DNA of 64,000 nucleotides from Notamacropus eugenii (Eukaryota; Chordata; Mammalia; Diprotodontia; Macropodidae): assembly GCF_028372415.1 (NCBI RefSeq), contig NC_092872.1, forward strand, positions 395,719,853 through 395,783,852, in the 5' to 3' direction. The notes under the pieces were generated by a model. It was not told the DNA's origin. It did not search any database and saw only the letters and a program-made list of their open reading frames with translations. The translations under genes and the position numbers were made by a program. Shown here piece by piece: positions 23,311 to 34,618 of this stretch. Each line of letters opens with the position of its first letter. The first letter of the stretch is position 1.

Positions 23311-24492
23311 ATGAATCAGAAAAAGCAGACGAAAAGTGAAAAAACCATAGAATCTTTCTATGGGGATAAGGACCAAAACACAAACACCAAAGAGGTTAGA
23401 GCTGAGACTGTACTTCCATCTGAAACCTCAGATGGGACTATGAATCTCTCGCAAGCACAACTAGATTACCTGGAACGTCTGAAGAAGGATATAAAAGAAA
23501 AACTGGCCAATGATTTTAAAACTATAAAAAAAGAATTCACTGATGAGAACATCACCCTGAAAAAGAAAATTGAAGAAATGGAAAAGGAAGTTCAAAAATT
23601 AACTGGAGAGAATAATTCCCTAAAAGGAAGAGCTAATCAAATGGAAAAGGAAACCCAAAACCTAATTGGGGAAATTGATCAGATGGAAAAGGAAACCCAA
23701 AACCTAACTGGGAAAATTGGTCGAATGGAAAAAGAAGTACAAAAATTAAATGGAGAAAATAGCTCCTTAAAGGGGAAAATTGGTCAGATGGAAAAGGAGA
23801 TGGAAAAGCTAACTGAAGAAAACACTACGATGAAGATTAGAATTGGGCAAGTAGAAACTAATGACTCAATGAGGCAACAAGAATCAGTCAAACAAAATCT
23901 AAAGAATGAAAAGATAGAAGAAAATGTAAAATATTTAATTGGAAAAACAACTGACCTGGAAAACAGACCCAGGAGAGAAAATCTAAGAATTATTGGCCTG
24001 CCAGAAACCCATGATGAAGAAAAGAGTCTGGACAATATCTTCCAGGAAATCATCAAGGAAAACTGTCCAGAAGTACTAGACTCAGAGGGCAAAATAGTCA
24101 TCGAAAGAATCCACCATTCCCCTCCCGAAAGGGATCCCAAACTCAAAACCCCAAGAAATATAGTTGCCAAATTCCAGAGCTATCAAGTGAAGGAGAAAAT
24201 ACTACAAGCAGCCAGAAAGAAACAATTCAAATATCAAGGACACACAGTCAGGATCACACAGGACCTTGCAGCTTCTACATTAAAAGATCGAAAGAATTGG
24301 AACCCAATATTCCGTAAGGCAAAGGAGTTGGGACTTCAACCAAGGATCAACTACCCAGCAAAGTTCAGCATAACATTTCAGGCAAGGAGAAAGTCATTCA
24401 ACGAAATAAGGGATTTCCAGAGCTTCCTGACCAAAACACCAGAACTCAATAGACAATTTGATCTTCAAATGCAGGTCTCCAGAGAATCATAA
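23311..24492 (+). CDS. L1 ORF1 protein (RNA-binding chaperone)
   Basis: A 393-residue trimeric RNA-binding protein that coats L1 RNA in the cytoplasmic ribonucleoprotein. It has a charged N-terminus (1-45); a long coiled coil (about 50-215) with heptads and repeated QMEKE-type units near 90, 111, 125, 139 and 160; an RRM (about 222-300) with ENLRIIGLPE as the first RNP strand and RNIVAKF as the second; and a C-terminal domain (about 300-380) with QLAASTLKDR-like, YPAKFSITF and SFNEIRDFQ. The ATG has A at +4 and follows the 5' UTR directly. No frame damage is visible. The length is slightly above human ORF1p (338), explained by the extended coiled coil. The HAL1 ORF1 copies at 32779 and 39416 are decayed relatives. 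Confidence 0.96.
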   Translation: MNQKKQTKSEKTIESFYGDKDQNTNTKEVRAETVLPSETSDGTMNLSQAQLDYLERLKKDIKEKLANDFKTIKKEFTDENITLKKKIEEMEKEVQKLTGENNSLKGRANQMEKETQNLIGEIDQMEKETQNLTGKIGRMEKEVQKLNGENSSLKGKIGQMEKEMEKLTEENTTMKIRIGQVETNDSMRQQESVKQNLKNEKIEENVKYLIGKTTDLENRPRRENLRIIGLPETHDEEKSLDNIFQEIIKENCPEVLDSEGKIVIERIHHSPPERDPKLKTPRNIVAKFQSYQVKEKILQAARKKQFKYQGHTVRITQDLAASTLKDRKNWNPIFRKAKELGLQPRINYPAKFSITFQARRKSFNEIRDFQSFLTKTPELNRQFDLQMQVSRES

Positions 24493-25057
24493 AAAGGTAA
24501 ACAGAGGGGAAAAAACAAAAACAAAAACTTGCTACTCAATTAGGGCAAACTGTTTACCTCCCTATAAGGGAAGATGATACCTGTTAATCTTGAGAACTGT
24601 GCAGCTATTATGATAAAAGGGATATATGTAGAGGGAACGGGCATAAAGTAAATGATGTCATGTCAAAAACATGATTTAAGTATGAGAAGGGAATGTAATA
24701 AGAGGTGTGGAAAGGGGGAAGCAGAAAATAGCAAATTATATCACAGGAAGAAGTACAAAACTATAGTAGAGGGAAGGAGGGGAGGGAGATGAGCATTGTT
24801 TGAGAGGTACTCTCATCTGATTTGTTCAAAGGAGGGAACAATAATCTTAAGTAGATAAGCCTAACTAGCTCTATAGGTAGTAGGAGGGGAAGGGGGAAGA
24901 AAGGGGAGGGTGGCTAAAAGGGAGGAAAGAAGCAATAAGAGTAAAGGGAACTAAAAGGGAGGGGGGTCAAAAGAAGGAGGGGAAGGCTGCAGGAGGAGGG
25001 GGAGAAAAGTGAATACTACTGAGGAGGGGAAGGGAGACGGGAGAGCTGAAAGCACAA
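24493..25057 (+). other. Purine-rich spacer between L1 ORF1 and ORF2
   Basis: The 565-bp spacer is strongly purine-biased on the + strand, particularly 24690-25060 with many GGGAGG and GGGGAAG runs. Its first half follows the HAL1 3' tail in order: GGTAAACAG, AACTGTTTAC, GCAAATTATATCACA, CTCTCATCTGATTTG, then AAGGAGGGAACAATAA. This relates it directly to 33840-34850 and 40745-41150. How ORF2 is translated past such a long spacer (reinitiation or internal entry) cannot be read from sequence. Confidence 0.85.
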
Positions 25058-28000
25058 ATGGTGGGAAAGAGGTTGGAGGGAAATACACAGATTGTAATCA
25101 TAACTGTGAATGTGAATGGAATGAACTCTCCCATAAAACGGAGACGGATAGCAGAATGGATTAAAAGCCATAATCCAACAATATGCTGCTTACAAGAAAC
25201 ACATTTGAAACGGGGGGATACACATAGGATAAAGGTCAAAGGATGGAGCAGAATATATTGTGCTTCAACTCATGTAAGAAAGGCAGGAGTAGCAATCCTA
25301 ATCTCAGACAAAGCAAAAGCAGAAATAGATCTAATCAAAAGGGATAAGGATGGAAACTATATCCTGCTAAAAGGCACCATAGACAATGAAGCAATATCAT
25401 TACTAAACATGTATGCTCCAAGTGGTATAGCATCCAGATTCTTAGAGGAGAGGTTGGGGGAGTTGAAGGAAGAAATTGATAGCAAAACTGTACTAGTGGG
25501 GGACCTCAACCTCCCCCTCTCTTAACTCGATAAATCCAACCTCAAAATAAACAAGAAAGAGGTTAAGGAGGTAAATAAAACTCTGGATAAGGTAGATATG
25601 ATAGATCTTTGGAGAAAATTAAATGGGAATAGAAAGGAATACACTTTTTTCTCAGCGGTACATGGAACATTTACAAAAATTGACCATGTACTAGGACATA
25701 AAAATCTCACAATCCAGTGCAGAAAGGTAGAGATAATCAATGCATCCTTTTCAGATCATAATGCATTAAAAATTACATGTAATAAAAGGCCATGGAAAGA
25801 GAAACCAAAAATCAATTGGAAACTAAATAATCTAATTCTAAAGAAGGGTTGGGTTAAAGAAGAAATCATAGAAACAATCAACAATTTCATTCGAGAGAAT
25901 GACAATAGTGAGACAACACACCAAAACTTATGGGATACGGCAAAAGCAGTTATTAGGGGAAGTTTTATATCTCTGAATGCTTACATAAATAAAATAGAGA
26001 AAGAGGAGATCAATGACTTAGGCTTGCAGTTGAAAAAGCTAGAAAAAGAACAAATTGAAAATCCCCAAGTAAATACCAAATTAGAAATACTGAAAACCAA
26101 AGGAGAGATTAATAAAATTGAAATTAGGAAAACTATTGAATTAATAAATAAAACCAATAGTTGGTTTTATGAAAAAACTAATAAAATTGATAAACCTTTG
26201 GTCAATCTGATTAAAAAGAAGAAAGAAGAAAACCAAATTACTAATATTAAAAATGAAAGGGGTGAACTCACCTCCAATGAGGAGGAAATTAAAACAATAA
26301 TTAGAAACTGCTTTGCCCAACTTTATGCCCACAAATTCGATAATCTAAATGAGATGGATGAATATTTTAAAAAATACAAATTGCCCAGATTAACAGAAGA
26401 GGAAGTTGATTACTTAAACAACCCCATCTCAGAAAAAGAAATTGAACAAGCCATCAATGAACTCCCTAGGAAAAAATCTCCAGGGCCAGATGGATTCACA
26501 AGTGAATTCTATCAAACATTTAAAGAACAGTTAATTCCAATACTACATACACTATTCTTGAAAATTGGGGAAGAAGGAGTCCTCCCAAATTCTTTCTATG
26601 ATACAAATATGGTTTTGATACCCAAACCAGGAAGAGACAAAACAGAGAAAGAAAATTATAGACCAATTTCCCTAATGAATATAGATGCAAAAATTTTAAA
26701 TAAGATTCTAGCAAAACGAATACAGCATCTTATCACGAGATTAATACATTATGATCAGGTAGGATTCATACCAGGACTACAGGGCTGGTTCAATATTAGG
26801 AAAACTATTAGCATTATCGATCACATCAACAACAAAGCTAACAAAAACCACATGATTATCTCAATAGATGCAGAAAAAGCTTTTGACAAAATACAACATC
26901 CATTCCTACTAAAAACATTGGAGAATGTAGGAATAAAGGGAACTTTCCATAAAATAATAAGCAGTATCTATCTAAAACCTTCAGCAAGCATTATATGCAA
27001 TGGAGATAAGCTAGATGCATTCCCAATAAGATCAGGGGTGAAACAAGGTTGTCCATTATCACCACTATTATTTAATATGGTACTAGAAATGTTAGCTGTA
27101 GCAATTAGACAAGATAAAGATATCCAAGGAATTAAAATAGCCAAAGAAGAAACTAAGTTATCACTCTTTGCAGATGATATGATGATTTACCTAGAGAATC
27201 CCAGAGATTCAAGTAAAAAATTACTAGAATTAATAAACAACTTTGGCAAAGTTGCAGGGTACAAAATAAACCCACACAAATCTTCTGCATTCCTATATAT
27301 TAGCAACAAAGTCCAACAGCAAGAGATAGAAAGAGAAATCCCATTTAAAGTTAGGGTAGACAGTATAAAATACTTAGGAGTCTACCTGCCAAAACAAACC
27401 CAGGGATTATATGAACACAATTACAAGACACTTTTTGCACAAATAAAGTCAGATTTAAGTAAGTGGAAAAACATTAGTTGCTCATGGGTAGGCCGGGCTA
27501 ATATAATAAAAATTACAATTCTACCCAAATTAATATACTTATTTAGTGCCATACCAATTAAACTATCAGACAATTACTTTCTAGAGCTGGACAAAATAAT
27601 ATCAAAATTCATTTGGAAAAACAAAAGGTCCAGAATATCAAAGGGACTAATGAAAAGAAATGCTTGGGAAGGTGGCCTAGCGCTACCAGACCTCAAACTG
27701 TACTATAAAGCAGCAATTATCAAAACCACTTGGTATTGGCTAAGAAACAGAGAGGTAGACAAGTGGAATAGACTTGGCACTCAAGATGCAGTAGGCAAGG
27801 AATATAGCAACCTTCTGTTTGATAAACCCAAGGACCCCAGCTTCTGGGATAAGAACTCATTGTTTGACAAAAATTGCTGGGAAAACTGGATAACAGTGTG
27901 GCGGAAATTAGGCATAGACCCATACCTGACACCGTACACAAGAATAAAGTCCAAATGGGTACATGATTTAGGTATAAAGATTGATACCATGAATAAACTG

Positions 28001-28909
28001 GAGAAGCAAGGAATAGTGTATTTATCAGATCTATGGAGAAGGGAAGAATTCTTTACTAAAGGAGAGATAGAATGCATTATGAAATGCAAAATGGATAACT
28101 TTGATTACATTAAACTGAGAAGTTTTTGCACAAGCAAACCCAATGCAACCAAAATCCGGAGGGATGTAGTAAATTGGGAAAGAATTTTTACAGCTAAGCT
28201 CGGGGATAAAGGCCTCATTTCTAGAATATATAGAGAACTGATCCAAATGTACAATCATACAAGTCATTCCCCAATTGATAAATGGTCAAAGGATATGAAC
28301 AGGCAATTTTCAGAGGAAGAAATTAAAGCTATCTATAATCATATGAAAAAATGCTCTAAATCACTATTGGTTAGAGAGATGCAAATCAAAACAACTCTGA
28401 GGTACCACATCACACCTATAAGATTGGCAAACATGACAGAACAAGAAAATGATAAATGCTGGAGAGGATGTGGGAAAGTTGGAACACTAATTCATTGTTG
28501 GTGGAGCTGCGAGCGCATCCAACCATTCTGGAGAGCAATTTGGAACTATGCCCAAAGGGCTACAAAAATGTGCATACCCTTTGACCCAGCAATATCGCTA
28601 CTAGGACTATATCCCCAAGAGATCATAAAAATGGGAAAGGGTCCCACATGTACAAAAATATTTATAGCAGCACTCTATGTAGTTGCCAAAAACTGGAAGT
28701 CAAGGGGATGTCTATCAATTGGGGAATGGCTGAATAAATTATGGTATATGAATGTAATGGAGTACTATTGTGCCATAAGAAATGATGAACAAGAAGACTT
28801 CAGAGAGGCCTGGAAGGACTTATATGACCTGATGCTGAGTGAAAGGAGCAGAACCAGGAGAACTTTATGCACAGCAACAACCACAGTGTGTGAGAGTTTT
28901 TTCTGGTAG
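25058..28909 (+). CDS. L1 ORF2 protein (endonuclease-reverse transcriptase), one internal stop
   Basis: Encodes the nicking endonuclease and reverse transcriptase that drive target-primed reverse transcription. The ATG at 25058 gives 1283 codons in one frame, close to the usual 1275-1280, interrupted only by TAA at 25523-25525 (codon 156). Endonuclease residues are present: NVNG, QETH, the Y of NMYAPS, GDLN, and SDHN at 232-235. The RT domain shows [29 protein letters not shown] (catalytic Asp 604, codon at 26867), GCPLSPLLF and FADD at 704-707. The C-terminal zinc knuckle CX3CX7HX4C is at 1134-1151. The stop falls just after GDLNLPLS, where eutherian L1s have LST-LDR, so it cuts off most of the protein. 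In the retained 1103-residue frame from 25598 everything from RT onward is open. Confidence 0.95.
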
Positions 28910-29287
28910 ACTTAGATTTTTGTAATAACACAAGAACTTCTTACCAAAAAAAAAAAAATCCCAATGGAGGATCTCAAGGCAAAATGCCTGCCACACTCAG
29001 AGAGAGAAATATGGAAGTCACTCACATATTGTAACAGATCATGTTTGTGTATGTGTATGTGTTTGTGTATCATGTTCTGATTTGTTATACGATTTCTTTC
29101 ATTTATCTTAGTCTGACTACATAGCATGACTATAGTGAAAATATACTCAATAGGAAAGTATATGTAGAATCTATACAGAATTGTATGCAGTTGTGGGGAG
29201 GGAGGGGGGGTGTGGGGAGTAGGTGGGGGGGATAAAATCACAATTGTATGGCAGTGACTGTTAAACATTACAAAATAAAAAAAAAAA
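28910..29287 (+). other. L1 3' UTR, G-rich tract and poly(A)
   Basis: Contains a G-rich run at 29193-29231 with four or more runs of three or more Gs, capable in principle of a G-quadruplex, as known for other mammalian L1 3' UTRs. AATAAA at 29274-29279 merges into the A tail. The truncated copies at 10015 and 12107 share this UTR, with variable TG/CA tracts. Confidence 0.9.
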
Positions 29288-29302
29288 AGATTAAGTAACA
29301 TT
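29288..29302 (+). repeat. Target-site duplication, right copy
   Basis: AGATTAAGTAACATT, identical to 22341-22355; MIR sequence resumes directly after it. Confidence 0.97.
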
Positions 29303-32188
29303 TCCAGTGGAAAATACCATAGTCTTAAGACTTTTACTTACAGCTTCCCCACCATGCATGATGCCCTCTCCCTTTCTGCATAAGTAACTCCTACCCTTAC
29401 TTCAAATTTCATCTCATTTTGCTTATCTAACTGTCTAAACCTACAATGAACTTCTACTCATTTTGTATTTATTTAATATATTTACTATCATTATTTTAAT
29501 GTATTTGCTCCATTTACATAGGTAGATATTATGTACTTTGAGGGAAGTAACTGTCTTTTTTTTCTTTTTGCATTCCAAGTCCACAGGAATGACTTGTGCT
29601 TAGTACATGCTAAATAAAAGAGCACTGATAATACAGGAGGAGATTTTTTCATCTGAATAATTTGAAAATTTTGGGTAACAAAGTGATATGGAATGTGGCC
29701 TTGTGGCATTGGAATACACTTGAGTTGTATTCTTGTTAATGATATAAACAGATATGGCGTAAGTAATATTAAAAGTTTCTTGGGTTCAAAGGTAGTTGGC
29801 TAGATATAAACAGAGACTTGAAGGATATTAAATTTCTGTAATGACATACCAAGGGACTGTGTCTTTGACACTGTGCTTTTCACTTTTTTTAAATCAATGC
29901 CTCAGATAAAGGCATGAATAATATACTTATCAAATTTGTGCATGAAGAAAATCTTGGAGACATAGGTTATATATGGCAGTAGACGAGACAAAGAAATGCT
30001 CAATTAGCTGAAGAGATTGCCCAAACTTAACAAGAGTGAATATATATTCAGGAACACTGTAAAAACTTGTAATGGGTTTTTAAAAATGAGATAGAAAATA
30101 TGAGATAGAAAAAAATGTAGCTAAGAAGCAATTCCTTTGGAACGTGGCAGCTCCCACAAAAATTTCTATCTTTAGTTTTATTAGAAAAACTGAAGTGTTC
30201 AGGTGAGTCTCCTACCATTTTTATGTTGGTATCAATTTTAGGAGCTACTTTTTAAGAACAATGACAAATTGAAATAGATCTATAAGTCCTTAAAAATTGC
30301 ATAAAATGTTCTCTAAATGAATCTTCTTATAAGATATAATTGTATTAATATATTATTTGCTATAAAATTATCTTTTAAAATTCAAATAGTCTTTAATAAA
30401 GGTAGCCATAAATGTTAAAAGAAGCAAAACTTTTTTGGGAGATTCAAGTTATCGCACATATATATACACACACTCACATTATGTGTCTCATAAACCGTAT
30501 AATATCCATTCTTTCCAGAAAGTCAATGTTGGTCACCATTTTTTAGGTATGTGCTTTTTTGATATTTTATAAAAGGAAACTATGAATCAGCTTAGTTTTA
30601 TGATGGGTCTAAGAGATCACAGAGTATAGAGAGCCAAAATCAGAGTCAGAAAAATCTGGATTCTAGCTCCTTAGGGGTATAGATTATTTTTTCTCTTTTC
30701 TTTGTAGTCTTAGAATCCAGAGCTTAGCATAATGCTTGTTAGTTAATTGATTGAGTGAATGATCTGTCAGAGTTCACATAGCCAACTTGTGTCAGCTTGT
30801 CAATACCTCATATAATTCTCAAAGACTTAAGTTGCAGAACAGATGTCTATCTGCTCTGGTAAAGGAGAATTTCCTAATTAGAAGTTTCTTAAACCAATGA
30901 AACCATAAGTCAAAACCTAAAGAAATTGAAACAAAAACTCAACATGTAAATATGAGCATTTAAGTTCAAATATACAAAATTTTCCCCATCTTTTGGATAT
31001 TGCTGCCACATCAGAACCTTTTATACTAAAAGTATCCTATTATCATTCTTTCCAGTTGTATATTTTTATCAGGCATCTAGTACAAGGATTCTTACTTTCT
31101 TGTATGTCATAGACCCAGTTAACTGTCTGGAGAGGTCCATTGACTCCTTACATAAAATGAAATACCTAAGATTACAAAGTAAACCAATTATACTAAAAGA
31201 TAGTTATCAAAATATAAAATATTGATATAGTGTTATAGGTAGATCTTTATGAAAATGTTAAATAACCAGAGACACCTTTAAAAATGTATCCAAGTTTATG
31301 TTTAATATGGCTTTTAAAGACATGACTTGAGGGTTGTTGTTGATTAATTTGAAAAAGAGAAAAAATGAAAGCTTTTCAAGAAATTGTAATGTGATATATT
31401 TGTGAAACTACTTAGGTAAGTCAGCTATCTGACTTGCTTAGAGTATATTAAAAGAATAGAAATTTAAGACCATGACCAACTCTAGGCATTATCATGAAGT
31501 AGACTGCTCATAATTTTATTTTCAGTGTCTTTAGTGTTCATTTATTTATCAAAGTAAGAAGACAGGGAAAACCACATTAGCATTCAGAATGCCTTATCAC
31601 AATTCTGTCCTTTAATGCACATCTAGGAGTATCTAGATGGCAGAGGGTTTTAAGACCTATGACATGACTAGCATTTGAATAAGACAATATGAAGTCAATA
31701 TATAAATGGAGCAGGAGGAGGCAAGGAACTTAAGTGTTTTATACATATGTAAATCCTGGCTCCCACTTCTGGAAGGCCAGGTAGATTACACTTCCCTCTT
31801 CCCTCAGGTTCTTCAGTATCCCTAAAGGAGTTTGAGATGCTTACTCTCATACAATGATTTCAACTCCCACAGATAATTTTCCCTGAAATAGAGACATGAG
31901 TCCCCTGCAACTCAGATCTATTTAGACACTGAGTCAAATTGTCTTTTACAGAGGAATTTTGACTTGGAAAGGAAAATATAAATATATATATAAATATAAA
32001 AATATAAAAAAAAACTACTTAAACATATTCTGCCACTGCATGGGAAACTTAATTCCCACTCTACCTTTGCACTACTGTAGTCTTTGGGAAAAGTAAGGGT
32101 ATTAGGTTCACAGCTTAAAAGATTTCCTAAAGAGCATATTCCATTTCCAAGTACAAAAACCATGTCAGGATATAGTATCAGTCACTTT
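29303..32188. other. Single-copy interval with MIR/L2-like scraps
   Basis: Positions 29303-29330 are the rest of the MIR split by the L1. Positions 29535-29620 and 30660-30760 resemble L2-type LINE 3' ends (GAGGGAAGTAACTGTC, then GCTTAGTACATGCTAAATAAA; and CTCCTTAGGGGTATAGA, then AGCTTAGCATAATGC). No gene recognised; the ORF at 31918-32163 is low-complexity. Confidence 0.5.
30790..30925 (+). mobile_element. SINE 3' half, marsupial tRNA-derived family
   Basis: Carries GACTTAAGTTGCAGAACAGATG and ACCAATGAAACCATAAGTC, which recur in the same order in the copy at 53880-54095. Confidence 0.6.
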
Positions 32189-32199
32189 AGAATTCCCTG
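32189..32199 (+). repeat. HAL1 copy 1 target-site duplication, left
   Basis: AGAATTCCCTG; the right copy at 35408-35418 is AGAATTCCTTG, one mismatch. Confidence 0.75.
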
Positions 32200-32778
32200 G
32201 CTGGAGGATGGTGGAGTAACAGCATGGACTCTCTAGAGTGCTCCCACCAAGCCCAGTCATATACCTATAAAATGACTCTAAACAAATTCTAGAGTGGCAT
32301 AACCCATAGAATAATGGAGTGAAGCAAATCCCCAGCACAACACAGCATTGAAGGTTGCAGGGAAGTATCTATTGTGCCATGCTGAAAATAGAGAGCAGTC
32401 CAGTGTGGGCTGTGCTGGCACACACAGGAACTGAACAGGCCTTGGGGAGACTGATTCTTTCACATCTATGGTGGTTTCCAGCCTTCATGACCCCAAAATG
32501 GTGTGGAAAAATTGGAAGGTCAGTGGGAAAAGCCTGTGAGACTAGTGCAGGAGAGTGGAGTGATCTGACTGCAACCCCAGGGCGGCACAGATAGGAGGGG
32601 CCAGAGAAACCTGAGGCAGCAATAGCTGCAGCAGGGGGAGCTGCAGCAACTGGTTCAAGAGCTCTAGGCCCACAGATTTTGAGGGGATTGAGTGGCTGAC
32701 AGTACACCCCCACAGCCCCACTGGAAGCAGAGAACTACCTTGAAAAAAAGCTCAAAAGCCAAGTAGGTGGCTGGGGAA

Positions 32779-33839
32779 ATGAGCAAAAACTGGAAAAAGA
32801 ATCAGACTATAGAATCTTACTTTAGTAAGGAAGACCAAAGCACGCAAACAGAAGAAAATAAAAAATCAAAGCTCCTCCATCCAAAGCCTCCAAGAAAAAT
32901 GTGAATTGGTCTCAGGTCATAGAAGAGCTCACAAAGGGTTTTGAAAATCAAGTAAGAGAAGTAGAGCAAAAATTGGGAAGAGAAATGAGAGTGATGCAAG
33001 AAAATAATGAAAAACAAGTCAACTGCTTGATAAAGGAGACCCAAAAAAATGCTGAGGAAAATACAACTTTAAAAAATAGTCTAATCCAAATAGCAAAAGA
33101 GAACCAAAAAGCCAATGAAGACAAGAATGCCCTAAAAAGCAGAACTGACCAGATGGAAAAGGATTTCCAAAAACTCACTGAAGAAAATAATTCCTTAAAG
33201 ATTAGAATAGACCAGATGGAAGCTAATGACTTTATGAAAAATCAAGAAAGCATAAAAACTAAATCAAGGGAATGAAAAAATAGCAGATAATGTGAAATAT
33301 CTCATTGGAAAAAACAACTGATCTGAAACATAGATACAGGAGAAACAATTTAAAAATTATGTGACTACCTGAAAGCCATGATCAAGAAAGGGCCTACACA
33401 TTATCTTTCATGAAATTATCAAGGAAAACTGCCCTGATATTCTGGAATCAGAAGTTAAAATGAATAGTGAAATTCACCAATCACCTCCTGAAAGAGATCC
33501 CAAAAGGAAAACTCAGGGATTCGAGAGTTCCCAGGTCAAAGAGAAAATATTGCAAGCAGCCAGAAAGAAAAAATTGGAATATTGTGGAAATGCAATCAAG
33601 ACAACACAGGATTTAGCAGCTTCTACATTAAGGGACTGAAGGGCTTGGAATGTGATATTCCAGAAGTCAAAGCAACTAGAATTAAAACCAAGAATCATCC
33701 ACTCAACAAAACTGAGTGTAATACTTCAGGGGAAAAATAATCATTCAATGAAATGGAGGACTTTCAAGCATTCTTGATGAAAAGACCAGAGATGAATAGA
33801 ATATTTGACTTTCAAACACAAGAATCAAGAGAAACATGA
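32779..33839 (+). pseudogene. HAL1 ORF1, decayed
   Basis: The start ATGAGCAAAAACTGG leads to QTIESYFSKEDQSTQTEE, parallel to KTIESFYGDKDQNTNTKE of the young L1 ORF1. An open coiled-coil stretch at 32901-33275 (124 residues) contains repeated N-T-L-K and Q-M-E units. The RRM and C-terminal domain follow in shifted frames: ILESEVKMNSEIHQSPPER, LQAARKKKLEY, AASTLRD, then a tail like PEMNRIFDFQTQESRET before TGA at 33837-33839. It has several frameshifts and stops, so no full ORF1p can be made. Confidence 0.85.
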
Positions 33840-34005
33840 AAAGGTAAACAGGAAAGAGAAATTGTAAGGGACTTATTAAAGTTGAACTGTTTACATTCCT
33901 ACATGGAAAGATAATATTAGTAACTCAAGACTTTTTTCAGTATTTGAGCAGGTGGAGGGATTATATACATATAGACAGAGGGTGCAGGGTGAGTTGAGTA
34001 GGAAG

Positions 34006-34011
34006 GGATGA
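34006..34011 (+). repeat. LTR target-site duplication, left
   Basis: GGATGA, repeated at 34613-34618. The paralogous HAL1 at 40946-40960 shows the corresponding unoccupied site. Confidence 0.85.
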
Positions 34012-34612
34012 TGCTGGGGATGGAAGCTCAATTCCATGTGGACAGTCTCGGGCGGGTAAAGGTGGGAACTTCTAAATCTTAGAGTTCTCACGAGGCCCCC
34101 CCAGGAAACGACTGAGAATCGAGGTGAACCGAGCTATCTCGTGTATTTCCGCCTCTTCCCGTGAGAAACGTGATGGGAGAGAGCTCTCCCCGGCCTCGAG
34201 ATTGTCCTGGATCTGGGCACACCTAACAGCACGGTATTCAGATGCAAACTATGTGGCTGGAGAGCTTAAGTAGGATCAGGAAAGCCTGAAAGCGCTCTTG
34301 GGAGGAGAGGCGCGGAGCGGACAGGACAGAAGGCTCCACTTTTCCTCTCTCCGCTCTTCCCTCCCCCTCTCTCCCCACTTACACTTCTACTTCCAATCTC
34401 TTATTGTAAGTTCTTTGCCTCCTTGGGAGATTCTTCGCTCCCTCCCAAGGAAGAATTCCCCTGCACTTGTAACTAGACCCTGAAATAAAGCTCAACCCTT
34501 GTTCGACTCTGGAACGTCCTTTCTCTCATACGAGCATCCGGTTTGGCCAGCCGAAGACCTCCGATAGAGGTAAGGGAAGACTCGGGTAGCCCTCAGGCCT
34601 CTAGGCCTGGCA
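34012..34612 (+). mobile_element. Solo LTR of an endogenous retrovirus
   Basis: A 601-bp LTR with TG...CA termini and a perfect 6-bp target duplication, lying in the tail of HAL1 copy 1. It is GC-rich with many CpGs and has a polyadenylation signal AATAAA at 34484-34489. No internal retroviral sequence is present, so the provirus has been reduced to one LTR by recombination between its LTRs. A 6-bp duplication favours a class II (betaretrovirus-like) origin; that is inference. Retained CpGs and the perfect duplication suggest a fairly recent fossil, younger than the HAL1. Orientation is taken from the AATAAA. Confidence 0.85.
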
Positions 34613-34618
34613 GGATGA
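34613..34618 (+). repeat. LTR target-site duplication, right
   Basis: GGATGA, followed directly by the HAL1 tail sequence TATCTAAAGAAATAAAG. Confidence 0.85.

Larger units (their letters stand above)
22356..29287 (+). mobile_element. Full-length, nearly intact young LINE-1
   Basis: This 6.9-kb element has every L1 part: a 955-bp CpG-rich 5' UTR (22356-23310), intact ORF1 (23311-24492), a 565-bp spacer (24493-25057), ORF2 (25058-28909) broken by one TAA, a 3' UTR with a G-rich tract, AATAAA at 29274-29279 and a 12-A tail. A perfect 15-16 bp target-site duplication flanks it, and the 5' end starts with GGGCGGAGCCAAGATGGCGG, so it is not truncated. The lack of other frame damage, the retained CpGs and the perfect duplication all point to recent insertion. 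The spacer is far longer than the roughly 60 bp of human L1. Confidence 0.97.
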
